A stretch of 64,000 bases of DNA. Source: Citrobacter freundii (lineage in GTDB: Bacteria > Pseudomonadota > Gammaproteobacteria > Enterobacterales > Enterobacteriaceae). The notes under the pieces were generated by a model. That model saw nothing but the letters and a program-made list of their open reading frames with translations, was not told the DNA's origin and made no database searches. The position numbers and the translations under genes are program-made. The stretch is from positions 109,832 to 173,831 of the forward strand of contig NZ_JAALBX010000009.1 of the NCBI RefSeq assembly GCF_011077955.1, in the 5' to 3' direction. This document shows, one piece after another, positions 32,071 to 41,521 of this stretch; the first letter of the stretch is position 1, and each line of letters begins with the position of its first letter.

Positions 32071-33090
32071 TTACTGAGATTCATAGCCGTTGGGATTCTG
32101 TTTCTGCCAATTCCAGGTATGTTTCATCATGTCAATAATGTCATATTTTGCTTTCCAGCCGAGAACTTTCTCAGCTTTAGAGGCATCAGCCCAGGAAGAT
32201 GCAATGTCGCCTTCTCGTCTGGCAACAATTTCATAATTTATCTTTTGATTACTCGCTTTCTCAAAAGCGTCAATTACTTGTAACACCGAGACACCATGGC
32301 CTGTGCCTAAATTAAAAATCTCATAGCCGCTCATGCTATCAAAATATTTCAGGGCGCAAACATGGCCAGCAGCTAAATCATCAACATGAATGAAATCTCG
32401 TACGCCGGTGCCATCGACAGTATCATAATCTCCACCATAAACTGCCAATTTAGCAAGTTTGCCAATAGCGACTTGTGAAATATAGGGGACAAGGTTATTA
32501 GGAATACCGTTAGGATCTTCCCCAATCAACCCACTCGGATGCGCTCCCGTAGGATTGAAATAACGAAGGGCTATAATTTTCATTTCACTGTCTGCTTTTG
32601 CATAATCCGACAGAATTTGTTCCAACATAACCTTGGTTGTACCATATGGGCACGATGCATTACCTATCGGATAATGCTCAAGATTAGGAACTGGCGAATG
32701 GTTACCATAAACGGTTGCCGAGGAGCTAAAAATGAATTTTTTAACATTGGCTTTTCTCATTGCATCAAGTAGCTGCAATGAACCGCTCACATTATTAATA
32801 TAGTAATCAATAGGATTCTTAACCGATTCACCTACTGATTTTAATCCGGCGAAATGGATAACTGCATCGATATCATAGCGACTGAAAAGAGAGGACAAAA
32901 CCGCTTTGTCGTTGATATCACCTTCTACGAAGGGAATAGCCTTAGAAACTAACGATTCAACTCGACGCAGTGATTCTTGTGAAGAATTACTGAGATTATC
33001 GAGTACAACAACATCAAATCCACCTTCAATTAATTGTAATACGGTGTGTGATCCAATATATCCCGCCCCGCCAGTCACAAGTATAGTCAT
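32071..33090 (-). CDS. galE: UDP-glucose 4-epimerase GalE
   Basis: Interconverts UDP-Glc and UDP-Gal (and in some homologues the GlcNAc/GalNAc forms). 339 residues, extended SDR. Seen: TGGAGYIGSHTVLQL (residues 6-20), DNLSNSS, VIHFAGLKSVGES, FSSSATVYGNH, catalytic YGTTKVMLE (YxxxK), RYFNPTGAHPSGLIGEDP, and GTGVRDFIHVDDLA. The start is the ATG at 33090 (MTILVTGG) with GGAG 5 nt before it; the GTG two codons upstream is disfavoured. It is the first gene after the JUMPstart and suggests Gal-type sugars in the O-antigen. A second galE in the gal operon is likely but outside the window. Confidence 0.93.
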   Translation of the reverse strand: MTILVTGGAGYIGSHTVLQLIEGGFDVVVLDNLSNSSQESLRRVESLVSKAIPFVEGDINDKAVLSSLFSRYDIDAVIHFAGLKSVGESVKNPIDYYINNVSGSLQLLDAMRKANVKKFIFSSSATVYGNHSPVPNLEHYPIGNASCPYGTTKVMLEQILSDYAKADSEMKIIALRYFNPTGAHPSGLIGEDPNGIPNNLVPYISQVAIGKLAKLAVYGGDYDTVDGTGVRDFIHVDDLAAGHVCALKYFDSMSGYEIFNLGTGHGVSVLQVIDAFEKASNQKINYEIVARREGDIASSWADASKAEKVLGWKAKYDIIDMMKHTWNWQKQNPNGYESQ

Positions 33091-33221
33091 AACCACTCCA
33101 ACATAAACTTTCGTTATAAATTTTATTTAAGTAATCAATAAAAATCTTTACTTTTATGAAAATATCAGGGTGCCATCAACATGTTTTTTTACTCGTTCAG
33201 TCTTTGATGGCTTGTCAAAAA

Positions 33222-33255
33222 CATGCTACCGCCCCTGGCTCTACAGCTACCAGTA
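33222..33255 (-). promoter_or_regulatory. JUMPstart with ops element upstream of the O-antigen operon
   Basis: On the minus strand this reads as a JUMPstart: CTGGTAGCTGT, then GAGCCAGGGGC, then the ops core GGCGGTAGC followed by ATG (canonical GTG). It lies about 130 bp before the galE start. The ops element recruits the antiterminator RfaH to RNA polymerase, allowing transcription of the long AT-rich operon. Confidence 0.93.
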
Positions 33256-33418
33256 TACTGCTTGCTAAAATCATCAATTAAGCCTAATGGGATATGCTCA
33301 TCAGGCCTGGCGGCTATTTTTCGCTTTTATGGCTAACGAAACAAGGAAAATCCTAAAAGGATAGTCAAAAACGTAAAGTAAACTACCAATTTTAAGTAAG
33401 TTATTGATTTATTCCGAT

Positions 33419-33476
33419 AAAAAAAGACAGCGGAAGCCGACTAAGCTTTACGCTCCCAGCGACTCCCTACTGCCTT
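33419..33476 (-). terminator. Probable terminator downstream of galF
   Basis: On the minus strand GGCAG-TA-GGGAG pairs with CTTCC-G-CTGTC across a roughly 25-nt loop, followed by seven T. The stem has G-U pairs and an internal loop. It lies 30 bp past the galF stop. Confidence 0.6.
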
Positions 33477-33506
33477 TGTTATACAATCTATATGCACAAA
33501 ATTACA

Positions 33507-34403
33507 TTATTGCTTGTTTAATAAGCTCTTAATCGACTCTCTGAATTTTGCGCCTTCTTTCAGGTTACGAAGACCATAATTCACAAACGCCTTCATGTAG
33601 CCCATTTTTTTGCCGCAGTCATAGCTTTCGCCCGTCATCAGCATCGCTTCAACAGGTTGATGCTTATTGAGTGCGGCAATGGCGTCAGTTAACTGTACAC
33701 GCCCCCAGGCGCCCGGCTCAGTACGTTCAAGCTCCGGCCAGATATCAGCAGACAGCACATAACGGCCCACAGCCATCACATCAGACGCCAGCGTCTGCGG
33801 CTGGTCCGGTTTCTCGATAAAATCGACAATACGCGCGACTTTGCCTTCCGTATCGAGCGGTTCCTGAGTCGTAATAACCGAGTACTCAGAAAGATCGCCT
33901 TCCATCCGTTTTGCTAACACCTGGCTGCGGCCGGTTTCCTGGAAACGCGCGACCATAGCGGCAAGGTTGTAACGCAGCGGATCGGCGGATGCGTCGTCCA
34001 GAACAATATCTGGCAGCACCACGATAAAAGGATTGTCGCCCACGAGCGGGTGTGCGCACAGGATAGAGTGACCAAGGCCCAGCGGTTGCGCCTGGCGTAC
34101 GTTCATAATGGTCACGCCCGGCGGACAAATTGATTTCACTTCTGCCAGCAGTTGGCGTTTTACGCGCTGCTCAAGCAGAGCTTCAAGCTCATAAGAAGTG
34201 TCGAAGTGGTTCTCAACCGCGTTTTTCGAAGAGTGAGTAACAAGCACAATCTCTTTGATACCAGCGGCAACGATTTCGTCGACAATGTATTGAATCATTG
34301 GTTTATCGACGATAGGCAGCATCTCTTTCGGAATCGCTTTGGTGGCAGGTAACATATGCATGCCAAGGCCGGCTACCGGAATTACTGCTTTCAAATTAAT
34401 CAT
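33507..34403 (-). CDS. galF: GalF, UTP-glucose-1-phosphate uridylyltransferase-like subunit
   Basis: GalF is the GalU paralogue that conventionally marks the O-antigen/capsule locus edge. In E. coli it has little activity alone and modulates UDP-glucose supply. 298 residues. Seen: [22 protein letters not shown] (GalF-type MH in place of the TR of GalU), the [17 protein letters not shown] block, [20 protein letters not shown], and [24 protein letters not shown]. The ATG at 34403 ([12 protein letters not shown]) is chosen over 34415. It has AGGTGGG at 7 nt and fits the family start. Confidence 0.94.
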   Translation of the reverse strand: MINLKAVIPVAGLGMHMLPATKAIPKEMLPIVDKPMIQYIVDEIVAAGIKEIVLVTHSSKNAVENHFDTSYELEALLEQRVKRQLLAEVKSICPPGVTIMNVRQAQPLGLGHSILCAHPLVGDNPFIVVLPDIVLDDASADPLRYNLAAMVARFQETGRSQVLAKRMEGDLSEYSVITTQEPLDTEGKVARIVDFIEKPDQPQTLASDVMAVGRYVLSADIWPELERTEPGAWGRVQLTDAIAALNKHQPVEAMLMTGESYDCGKKMGYMKAFVNYGLRNLKEGAKFRESIKSLLNKQ

Positions 34404-34432
34404 TATCAATCCCACCTCAAAATGGTCGATGA

Positions 34433-34438
34433 ATTATA
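34433..34438 (-). promoter_or_regulatory. Possible galF promoter -10 (TATAAT)
   Basis: A perfect TATAAT on the minus strand, 30 bp before the galF start codon. The hexamer at the expected -35 spacing (CTGGCG) is poor, so an activator or different spacing would be needed. Confidence 0.35.
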
Positions 34439-34583
34439 GTCTTTTCGCGCCCCGACGCCAGCACGTTTTGTTAATTGAATCTGTAAGTCAATTCTACGCC
34501 TCGCCAGAGTGGCATGAAACGACAAAATGCCGCGAAATGCGCAATGGGCGCTAAGATTAATCGCAAAAACCTATCGAAAAACG

Positions 34584-35990
34584 TTACTTCGATTTTGTTG
34601 GCAAGCTAAAGTTAAGCGCGGAGGCATGGATATATTCCTGGTCCACGCGATCGATATCGACTGAACGCTCGCCCTTATTATTGATTGCTTTAATATTACG
34701 CAGCGACAGCAAGGTTTCGTCACGCGCCATAAAGCGCCCACGGACATCTTTGCGCAAATCAAAGTGTAGCTTAAGCGCGGGCCCTCGACTTGCGTCTTGC
34801 ATGATGTTGATATCACGCATAAAAAGGTGTTGCGGTTTGTTATGCACCTCAAGCGACGCGCCATGAATTTCCACGTTTGTGATAGCCACAAAGGACGTGG
34901 TGTTACCTGAAGAAATTTGTAAACCGCGCAGCTTCATGGTGCTTTGACGATTATCGAGCGAAACATTATTCAGGCGAAAATTTTGTGGGATCGACAAATA
35001 TTTGCCCTTTACCACGCCATAGCCAATCAACATGCCCGCGCTATTTTCCATCGTGACGTTGTCGATGGAAAAATCATCACAGCCATATATCGCAACGGTG
35101 GCGTTATCAATCCCGGCATTGCGACTGTACTCTGGAGTAATATTTTGAGCAGATATATTACGAATAATAAAATGCTTGCCATTTTCGACATGGACTAATT
35201 GGCGACAATTTCTTCCGCTGATATTAGCCACCACAAAATGCTTCACCGCCTGACTGTCCGGGTAGGCATTGTCATAGGTGCTCCCGGCAAGGCCAATCCC
35301 TATCCCCCAGTTGGTTTTCCCGTTCGTACAGTCGATGTCTTCTATGACGTGATCGGAGATAAGCAAATCCCGGTCATTGATAGCGACATTCCACTCGATG
35401 GCGTCTCCCTGCAAGCGACTAAAATGGCCGTTCGTGATGCGCACGCCCTCAATACTATTATGGAATCCCTGCCGTAATATCGCGTAGTTGGCATCGTGCA
35501 CGGTAAGGCGGTCGAGGGTTAAATTCCGCATGGCTTGTGGCGCGCGCTTACCAATGAAGATCAGTGCGACCGGACCGAACCCGCTCATATCAAGTTTATC
35601 CACACGACAATCGGAGCCGCGGATATCAAGGATGACATTGTGAATGCTGCCTTTCGCGTCACCGCTTACCGTACAGTTATCTCCCAGAACAAAACGCCCT
35701 TTGCCATTCCCCTCAAGACGTCCGCGCACCAGCAGCGTCTTACCCGGCGGCATAAAAATCGCGCTGTTGATATTGTCGCAAACCACATTTTCCGGGACCT
35801 CTACCGTTTGCCCGGCTTCCAGCGCGCGTTTAAACGCATCCGGCCAGTCGGTTTTGAAATAATTTTCGATATTCACGGTGCGGTCAGGTTCAAGCGCGCG
35901 AACAACGGGGCTATGAAGGAGGGGAAGAAGCGCCACCGTTCCGGTGGCTTTAAGGAGTTTGCGTCGTGAAATTGTCTTTTCGTTGCCCAT
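34584..35990 (-). CDS. wcaM: Colanic acid biosynthesis protein WcaM
   Basis: Last gene of the colanic acid operon; 468 residues (E. coli 464). Seen: an N-terminal twin-arginine signal ([20 protein letters not shown]), suggesting Tat export, then repeated short beta-strand units with recurring Asn/Asp turns. Examples are [32 protein letters not shown] and [16 protein letters not shown], typical of a right-handed parallel beta-helix. Its biochemical role is not established; polysaccharide binding or lyase-like trimming has been suggested for the family by fold. It follows wcaL by 15 bp. Confidence 0.93.
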   Translation of the reverse strand: MGNEKTISRRKLLKATGTVALLPLLHSPVVRALEPDRTVNIENYFKTDWPDAFKRALEAGQTVEVPENVVCDNINSAIFMPPGKTLLVRGRLEGNGKGRFVLGDNCTVSGDAKGSIHNVILDIRGSDCRVDKLDMSGFGPVALIFIGKRAPQAMRNLTLDRLTVHDANYAILRQGFHNSIEGVRITNGHFSRLQGDAIEWNVAINDRDLLISDHVIEDIDCTNGKTNWGIGIGLAGSTYDNAYPDSQAVKHFVVANISGRNCRQLVHVENGKHFIIRNISAQNITPEYSRNAGIDNATVAIYGCDDFSIDNVTMENSAGMLIGYGVVKGKYLSIPQNFRLNNVSLDNRQSTMKLRGLQISSGNTTSFVAITNVEIHGASLEVHNKPQHLFMRDINIMQDASRGPALKLHFDLRKDVRGRFMARDETLLSLRNIKAINNKGERSVDIDRVDQEYIHASALNFSLPTKSK

Positions 35991-36005
35991 AAATCCTCAA
36001 CGTGG

Positions 36006-37223
36006 TTAAAGCGTTTGCAGCAGGCTTGCCAGTTTGCGATCGATAATCTGCTGATTGAATTCACGCTCGACTTTTTGTCGGGCACGCTGGCAGAGCGGCG
36101 CCAGTTGCGCTTCACTCAGGCTCGCCACCCGTGCCAGCTTATCGGCGAGGGCCTCGGCATCGTTTTCTGGCACCAGCCAGCCGGAGGCCTCGTTATCAAT
36201 CAGTTCAGGAATGCCGCTATGGAGTGTTGAAATCACCGGGATCCCCACCGCCATGGCTTCCATTAAGGCCACCGGAATGCCTTCCATATCGCCATCGGTG
36301 CCGGTTACCGACGGCAACAGAAACAGATCGGCGTTATTGAGCATCGCTTTCACTTCATGGCTGGGCTTAAACCCCGGCATGATTATCTGGTCTTCAAGTT
36401 GATACTGCTCAATTAAGGTACGCAGCCGGCGTTCCCAGGGACCAATCCCCAGAATGTGGTAACGAAACGGCACGCCGCGCGCTTTTAACTGGCGACAGGC
36501 CTCTATCGCCACATGCAGCCCCTTTTTTTCGGTTAAGCGCGCAACCGAGACAATCTCCAGCGGCGAACCCGGCGTTTTCACCGCACGCTGCGCGAAATTT
36601 TCCATATCGACGCCCATTCGCGACACGGCAATCTTATCGGCAGGGCATCCCATGGCCGCAAGTCGCTTCGCCCATAAGTCACTGATCGGCAGCATGATAT
36701 CGCCGCGTGAAAAAAGTTTTTGATATTCCGGCGTGTAGTGCTCAAGGACTTGGCGATGCGAGATATCGATGCCGTGAAAGACCGTGGCTATCTTGCCCTT
36801 AAGCAATCCCAGCTCGCGAAGCTTCGCGGCCGTTACGCCTGCCGGGCCAAAATGGGCGATAAACACATCTGCCTGATGGGGGCGCGCGCTCGCGCAAATG
36901 GCGGATAAAATCAGGTTCCGGGCCTCATCGCCGTAGCGCACCATATTCATCGCCCGCCATACCGGGGCGCGATAAAGACCTTTCGCGGTTTGCATGGCGC
37001 GATAACGCATTTTTTTAAGCTTGCCGTCGGGTTCATCCAAAAGCCAGGTGGTTTTTTTCGCCAGTTGATACTGTTCGAATGCCGCATGGGTGTGCGCTAA
37101 ATCCCCCTTATGGATGGCGATAATTTCCACCTCATAACCCATCTCGATAAAACCGACGATCTGGTTCAGAACAAAGGTTTCGGACGCCACCGGGAATTTC
37201 AGTAAAAAGAAACCGACTTTCAT
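36006..37223 (-). CDS. wcaL: Colanic acid glycosyltransferase WcaL
   Basis: GT4-family enzyme, 405 residues (E. coli 406), GT-B fold. Seen: MKVGFFLLKFPVASETFVLNQI (the SETFI-type N-terminus shared with AmsK), VFIAHFGPAGVTAAKL, VFHGIDISHR, SRMGVDMENF, IVSVARLTEKKGLHVAIEAC, and EX7E near EGIPVALMEAMAVGIPVISTLHSGIPELI. It is attributed to a galactosyltransferase step of the hexasaccharide repeat. The start overlaps the wcaK stop by 4 bp (ATGA). Confidence 0.94.
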   Translation of the reverse strand: MKVGFFLLKFPVASETFVLNQIVGFIEMGYEVEIIAIHKGDLAHTHAAFEQYQLAKKTTWLLDEPDGKLKKMRYRAMQTAKGLYRAPVWRAMNMVRYGDEARNLILSAICASARPHQADVFIAHFGPAGVTAAKLRELGLLKGKIATVFHGIDISHRQVLEHYTPEYQKLFSRGDIMLPISDLWAKRLAAMGCPADKIAVSRMGVDMENFAQRAVKTPGSPLEIVSVARLTEKKGLHVAIEACRQLKARGVPFRYHILGIGPWERRLRTLIEQYQLEDQIIMPGFKPSHEVKAMLNNADLFLLPSVTGTDGDMEGIPVALMEAMAVGIPVISTLHSGIPELIDNEASGWLVPENDAEALADKLARVASLSEAQLAPLCQRARQKVEREFNQQIIDRKLASLLQTL

Positions 37224-38500
37224 TTCCCCTCCTTGATACGCGCCAGCACCGACTGCACCATCGCAAAGCCGCGCGACCGCTCTGCCGCCACTGCCTTTTC
37301 AAGCTGAACGTTTATCGCGGGCAGCTGACCCAGCGTATCGGCAACCAGACTCTCGAGCGTACCGTCGAGCAACTGGCGAATATCCACCGCCATCTGCGGC
37401 ATACCGAGTTGCTGCATAATGCCCGCCGACTTGTGTTCATAGTTAATAGCGATAGCCGGGGTGCCGAAATTCATTGAGATAATCGCCGAATGCAGGCGCG
37501 TGCCGACGGTCAATTCGCAGGCCCCCAGGATTTTGCCCATCTCCAGATCGTTGAGCTCGTCCATCACTACGTGATAGCGCGTGGTGTCTTTCACAAGCGA
37601 GCGCAGTTTCAGCGCGATCATTCGGTCATCTTTGTTATAACTGTCGATCCCGGTGCAGGTAGACAACGCCAGCACCTGGTAGCCTTCATCAATCAGGCGA
37701 TTGACCACGCCGGCAAACGCCTTTTCATAAGCCTGCTGGGTAGTGCCGAGTCGTTTATCAAAGGGCGCTAAATCACGAAGGGTAATCGCGACAGTTTTCT
37801 GCTGGGCTGCAATGCCAAGCCAGTGTTTTACCGCGTAGCTTGCGACAAAATCCTGTTCATGGGGCGCGACCAGCCAGGCGGTATCCACGCCCTGCTCAAC
37901 TTTTTGCTGATTGATTTGGCTTTGCTGCATCAAGCGCAGCGAGACTTCTTCGCGCAGGATCAAGGCATCACACTGACCAAAGACATAGTTTGCGAGTTGA
38001 TTGAATTGCGGGTCCTGGAATGGCCCTACGCTATGACCAACCATAAATAACGGCTTTTTCGCCATAAAGGTACACAACGCATGTTCAAACTGCGGCGTGC
38101 CGTATAAGTCGACAAAAAACGAGCCGCCCACCTGGATAATGGCGTCATAGCCGGAGAGCTGTTTTACAAAATCCAGAAACCCTGCCGGGATCGCGATATT
38201 GCGCAGCTTGCCGTCGCCCGAGGCTTTTGACAGCAACACCTGGTGTTGATAACGCCGGCGCAGGACTTTTTTGACTCGCCCCATCAACCCCACGGCGTTG
38301 TTATGGCGCTTCATTTGTTGATACAACGGATCGGTCAGCACCGGCCGGTCCAAAAGCCAGGCGGAACTCACCGGATAGCGGCTCATCACATCCACGTCCG
38401 TTTCCGGCGCAAGCTGACTGATGGCATCCACCAGACCGCGCAAAATAGCGCTATCGCCACGGTTGCCGCAGGTGTGATTGCCCAGAATTAATACTTTCAT
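37220..38500 (-). CDS. wcaK: Colanic acid pyruvyl transferase WcaK
   Basis: Polysaccharide pyruvyl transferase family (like CsaB/AmsJ) that places the ketal pyruvate on the terminal galactose of the colanic acid unit using PEP. 426 residues, as in E. coli. Seen: MKVLILGNHTCGNRGDSAILRGLVDAI with the family NxGDxAIL signature, VGHSVGPFQDP, LILREEVSLRLM, ITLRDLAPFDKRLG, CELTVGTRLHSAIISMNFGTPAIAINYEHKSAGIM with the conserved R-L-H-S, and a charged C-terminus. It is coupled to wcaL by an ATGA overlap. Confidence 0.94.
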   Translation of the reverse strand: MKVLILGNHTCGNRGDSAILRGLVDAISQLAPETDVDVMSRYPVSSAWLLDRPVLTDPLYQQMKRHNNAVGLMGRVKKVLRRRYQHQVLLSKASGDGKLRNIAIPAGFLDFVKQLSGYDAIIQVGGSFFVDLYGTPQFEHALCTFMAKKPLFMVGHSVGPFQDPQFNQLANYVFGQCDALILREEVSLRLMQQSQINQQKVEQGVDTAWLVAPHEQDFVASYAVKHWLGIAAQQKTVAITLRDLAPFDKRLGTTQQAYEKAFAGVVNRLIDEGYQVLALSTCTGIDSYNKDDRMIALKLRSLVKDTTRYHVVMDELNDLEMGKILGACELTVGTRLHSAIISMNFGTPAIAINYEHKSAGIMQQLGMPQMAVDIRQLLDGTLESLVADTLGQLPAINVQLEKAVAAERSRGFAMVQSVLARIKEGK

Positions 38501-38536
38501 AATGGCCTCATCAAAGGATTGTGCTCAGCCGCGGTA

Positions 38537-40015
38537 TTACCCGGCACGCAGCAGCACTTTTAACGTTTGGTTGCGACAAAACGGACGTTTTACCTCAAGG
38601 ATCAGGGGATTGCGCGAAAGCGCGACGGTCAGCGCAAAGGCGAGCACGCCCGCGGCTATTTGCGCGGTCAGCACCAGCGCCACTTGCCAGTAAGGCGTTA
38701 ACGCGATACCGGTTAAATAGCTCGCCACTACGGTGGGTAACGCCAGTCGAAACGGCAGCCACAGGCTGTAGAGATAATCCCGATAGCTCGGGCCAAGCAC
38801 GGGTTTTAGCAGGACGAAGTATGTCAGCACCGTGTTGATGACCTGAACTGCGAGAAAGCCGAGGGTCACACCAATCACCCCGTTCCACATACCGCCTGCG
38901 ATAATAAAAGGAATAAACAGAAAGGTTTTGAAGACATTGAATTTAAAGCTTAAATCGACACGCGAAGTGGCCATTAAGAGTGACCCAACCGGATTACCGA
39001 TAGCCCGCAGCAGGCCAACCACGCACAACAGTTGCAGCACCGGGATAACACCGCTCCACTTCGCGCCGAACAGCAGCGGCACGACTTTATCGGAAACGAC
39101 TAAAAGCCCCAGCAGCGCCGGAAAATTAATGATCCCCACCAGCGAAATAAGCTTATAAAAGTTAACCCGCAGGCGCGCGGTGTCGTCCTGCATTTTGGCA
39201 AACGCGGGGAACAGCACACGGGTGATGATGGGATTGAGTTTCGATGGCGGAACCACTGCAAGATTCCACGCCAGATTAAAGCCCCCTGCTGCTGCCGCGC
39301 CTAAAATTCGCGCCAGTACCAGCGTTGAAAGATTGGTATTGAGATAGTTAATCAGGCTATCGGCGGTAAGCCATGCGCCAAATTTCAAATTTGGCACCAC
39401 GGCGCGCAGAGAAAAGCACAAACCGGGACGATAAATTTTACGGCCCATAAAGCCAAACAGCGCCGTGCGCACCAGGGTATTTACCAGATAACCGATAATT
39501 GCCATCATCGCGTTCGGCCAGTACCAGGCGCCAATGGTGGTAACGCAAAACCCTGTAAAGACGGAAACGGTCTCGATCGTGCCGATTTTGTTGAACGCCA
39601 GTTCTTTTTGCATCAACGCGCGATATTGCTGCCCGTGTGGAATAACGATAAACGCCAGCGATAATGCCTTGATAAGCGGCGCTAAATCGGGATTGCGCAA
39701 CAGCGTTGCCAGGGTATCGCTTAGCAGGAAAACGCCCCCGCAGACCACCCAACCCAGGCCGACATTCAGCCAGTACAGCGTCGTCAGTTCAACGTTAGTG
39801 ATATTTTTACGCTGGATGATGGAGTTGGCGATACCAAAGTCAGAAAGCGTATCCGCCAGGGCGATAATCACAAGCGACAGGGTCAACAGACCAAACTGAT
39901 GCCCATCCATCAGGCGGGCCAGCAAGGTCATTTGAATCAGGCCCAGCGCAATAATCGCAACCGTAGACATGGCAGACCACTTTGCGCCGCTAATCGTTTT
40001 TTCTCTAAGGCTCAT
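38537..40015 (-). CDS. wzxC: Colanic acid flippase WzxC
   Basis: MOP-superfamily lipid-linked oligosaccharide flippase moving the Und-PP-hexasaccharide to the periplasm. 492 residues, as in E. coli, with about 12-14 hydrophobic helices. Seen: MSLREKTISGAKWSAMSTVAIIALGLIQMTLLARLM, SDFGIANSIIQRKNITNVELTTLYWLNVGLGW, GRKIYRPGLCFS, and FPAFAKMQDDTARLR. It lies between wcaJ (9 bp upstream) and wcaK (36 bp downstream). Confidence 0.94.
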   Translation of the reverse strand: MSLREKTISGAKWSAMSTVAIIALGLIQMTLLARLMDGHQFGLLTLSLVIIALADTLSDFGIANSIIQRKNITNVELTTLYWLNVGLGWVVCGGVFLLSDTLATLLRNPDLAPLIKALSLAFIVIPHGQQYRALMQKELAFNKIGTIETVSVFTGFCVTTIGAWYWPNAMMAIIGYLVNTLVRTALFGFMGRKIYRPGLCFSLRAVVPNLKFGAWLTADSLINYLNTNLSTLVLARILGAAAAGGFNLAWNLAVVPPSKLNPIITRVLFPAFAKMQDDTARLRVNFYKLISLVGIINFPALLGLLVVSDKVVPLLFGAKWSGVIPVLQLLCVVGLLRAIGNPVGSLLMATSRVDLSFKFNVFKTFLFIPFIIAGGMWNGVIGVTLGFLAVQVINTVLTYFVLLKPVLGPSYRDYLYSLWLPFRLALPTVVASYLTGIALTPYWQVALVLTAQIAAGVLAFALTVALSRNPLILEVKRPFCRNQTLKVLLRAG

Positions 40016-40024
40016 GGTCTTTCC

Positions 40025-41419
40025 TTAATACGCGGCTTTGTTCACAAAGCCTTTAAAGACCGTGAGGAAAACGATGCGGATATCAAACCACAGGCTCCAT
40101 TCGCGGATATATTCCAGATCGAACTCGACACGCTTTTCCATCTTCTCAAGGGTATCGGTTTCACCGCGCCAGCCGTTGATTTGCGCCCAGCCCGTAATAC
40201 CTGGCTTCACTTTGTGGCGCAGCATGTACCCTTCAATCAGTTCACGATACTGCTCGTTATGGGCAACCGCATGAGGACGCGGCCCGACAATCGACATACT
40301 GCCGGTTAACACGTTAATAAACTGGGGCAATTCATCAAGCGAGGTACGGCGCAGAAAGTTGCCAACGCGCGTAACACGCGGATCGTTTTGTGTCGCCTGT
40401 GTCACCACGTCGGCATTCTCCATCACCTTCATGGAGCGGAATTTCCACACCATAATCGGCTTGCCGTCCATGCCGTAGCGGGTCTGGCGAAAAATAACCG
40501 GCCCTTTGGAGGTCATTTTCACCGCCAGCGCGATGCAGCACAGAACCGGGGAAATCAGCAGCAGAATCAATGACGCCAGCACGATATCTTCTGCACGCTT
40601 CAACACGCGATTGATGCCATTTAACGGTGTGTCGAATAAAGGCACCACCGGGACGCCATTCACTTCATCGGTGCGCGAATGAAGAATGTTGAAAGTAAAG
40701 ACATCAGGGATAAGCATGACCGAGCAGGTGGTATCGGTAAGCTGTCGCACCAGTTGGCGAATATGTACCTCATCGCTCATCGGCATGGCGATATAGATGT
40801 TGTGGATCTTGCCGGCTTTGGCATCCTCAACCAGTTGCTCAAGGTTGCCTGCCCACTGCGCGGGCACGCCGCCAGGTTGCGGATCGTGATAGATGCCCAC
40901 GACTTCAAAACCAAGCCATGGCTGATTTTTAAAACTTTCCGCCAGCTCGATCCCGACCGGCAGCGCGCCGGCAATGGCCACCCGACGGGTGTTATAACCG
41001 TGATGACGCAACCAGCCTGCGCCGAAACGAATGCATGACCGACAGGCCACCAGCCCTAAGGTCGAGAGGACATACCAGGCGAACCACACGGCAAAGCTGT
41101 TATTAAAATCATTGTTGAATGCCAACAGCCCGGCACTAAACACCAGACTCAGCGTCCAGTTTTGCAGCAGCAGCGTTAATTCAGTGGTGATATTGACGCC
41201 GCGCCATGAACGATAGAAATCCGTGATCCCGCCAATCATCTGGAATACGACCAGTGTCAGCAGCGCCATCAGCAAATGCATATATAAGAAAGGCAAGCCG
41301 GTGATTTCGCATATCATCCATAATCCACCAAACATAATGGTGATATCGGAAAACCGCTGCACCATTGAGATTAACGATGCATTTGTTTTGGCTCGCTCGC
41401 GCTTTTTTAGAGTCGTCAT
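40025..41419 (-). CDS. wcaJ: Undecaprenyl-phosphate glucose phosphotransferase WcaJ
   Basis: Initiates colanic acid: transfers Glc-1-P from UDP-Glc to undecaprenyl phosphate. 464 residues (same as E. coli). Seen: about four N-terminal hydrophobic helices, a Rossmann-like CoA-binding-type middle (RRVAIAGALPVGIELAESF), and a reentrant membrane helix (ASLILLLISPVLCCIALAVKMT). The C-terminal bacterial sugar transferase domain has KGPVIFRQTRYGMDGKPIMVWKFRSM, DELPQFINVLTGSMSIVGPRPHA and GITGWAQINGWRGET. A 102-bp gap with a hairpin separates it from cpsG. Confidence 0.95.
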   Translation of the reverse strand: MTTLKKRERAKTNASLISMVQRFSDITIMFGGLWMICEITGLPFLYMHLLMALLTLVVFQMIGGITDFYRSWRGVNITTELTLLLQNWTLSLVFSAGLLAFNNDFNNSFAVWFAWYVLSTLGLVACRSCIRFGAGWLRHHGYNTRRVAIAGALPVGIELAESFKNQPWLGFEVVGIYHDPQPGGVPAQWAGNLEQLVEDAKAGKIHNIYIAMPMSDEVHIRQLVRQLTDTTCSVMLIPDVFTFNILHSRTDEVNGVPVVPLFDTPLNGINRVLKRAEDIVLASLILLLISPVLCCIALAVKMTSKGPVIFRQTRYGMDGKPIMVWKFRSMKVMENADVVTQATQNDPRVTRVGNFLRRTSLDELPQFINVLTGSMSIVGPRPHAVAHNEQYRELIEGYMLRHKVKPGITGWAQINGWRGETDTLEKMEKRVEFDLEYIREWSLWFDIRIVFLTVFKGFVNKAAY

Positions 41420-41471
41420 CGTTGGTCCTGTAAGTTGCGCTGACGCGCGGTAAGAGTGTGGGAAGTGGCTT

Positions 41472-41501
41472 GATAACCGGAGCGTTTCCTCCCCGGTTAT
41501 C
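41472..41501. other. Hairpin in the cpsG-wcaJ intercistronic gap
   Basis: A perfect 9-bp inverted repeat (GATAACCGG 41472-41480 with CCGGTTATC 41493-41501, 12-nt loop). No T-tract follows on the minus strand, so it is more likely a processing/stability or pausing element than an efficient terminator. Confidence 0.6.
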
Positions 41502-41521
41502 CTCAGCCATTGCCCCCGTTA

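Larger units (their letters stand above)
33097..33506. other. Non-coding gap between galF and galE
   Basis: About 410 bp, AT-rich in its left part, without a supportable ORF. It holds the JUMPstart/ops element (33222-33255) and the galF terminator (33419-33476). The O-antigen promoter should lie between these two; no clear -35/-10 pair was picked out. Confidence 0.7.
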
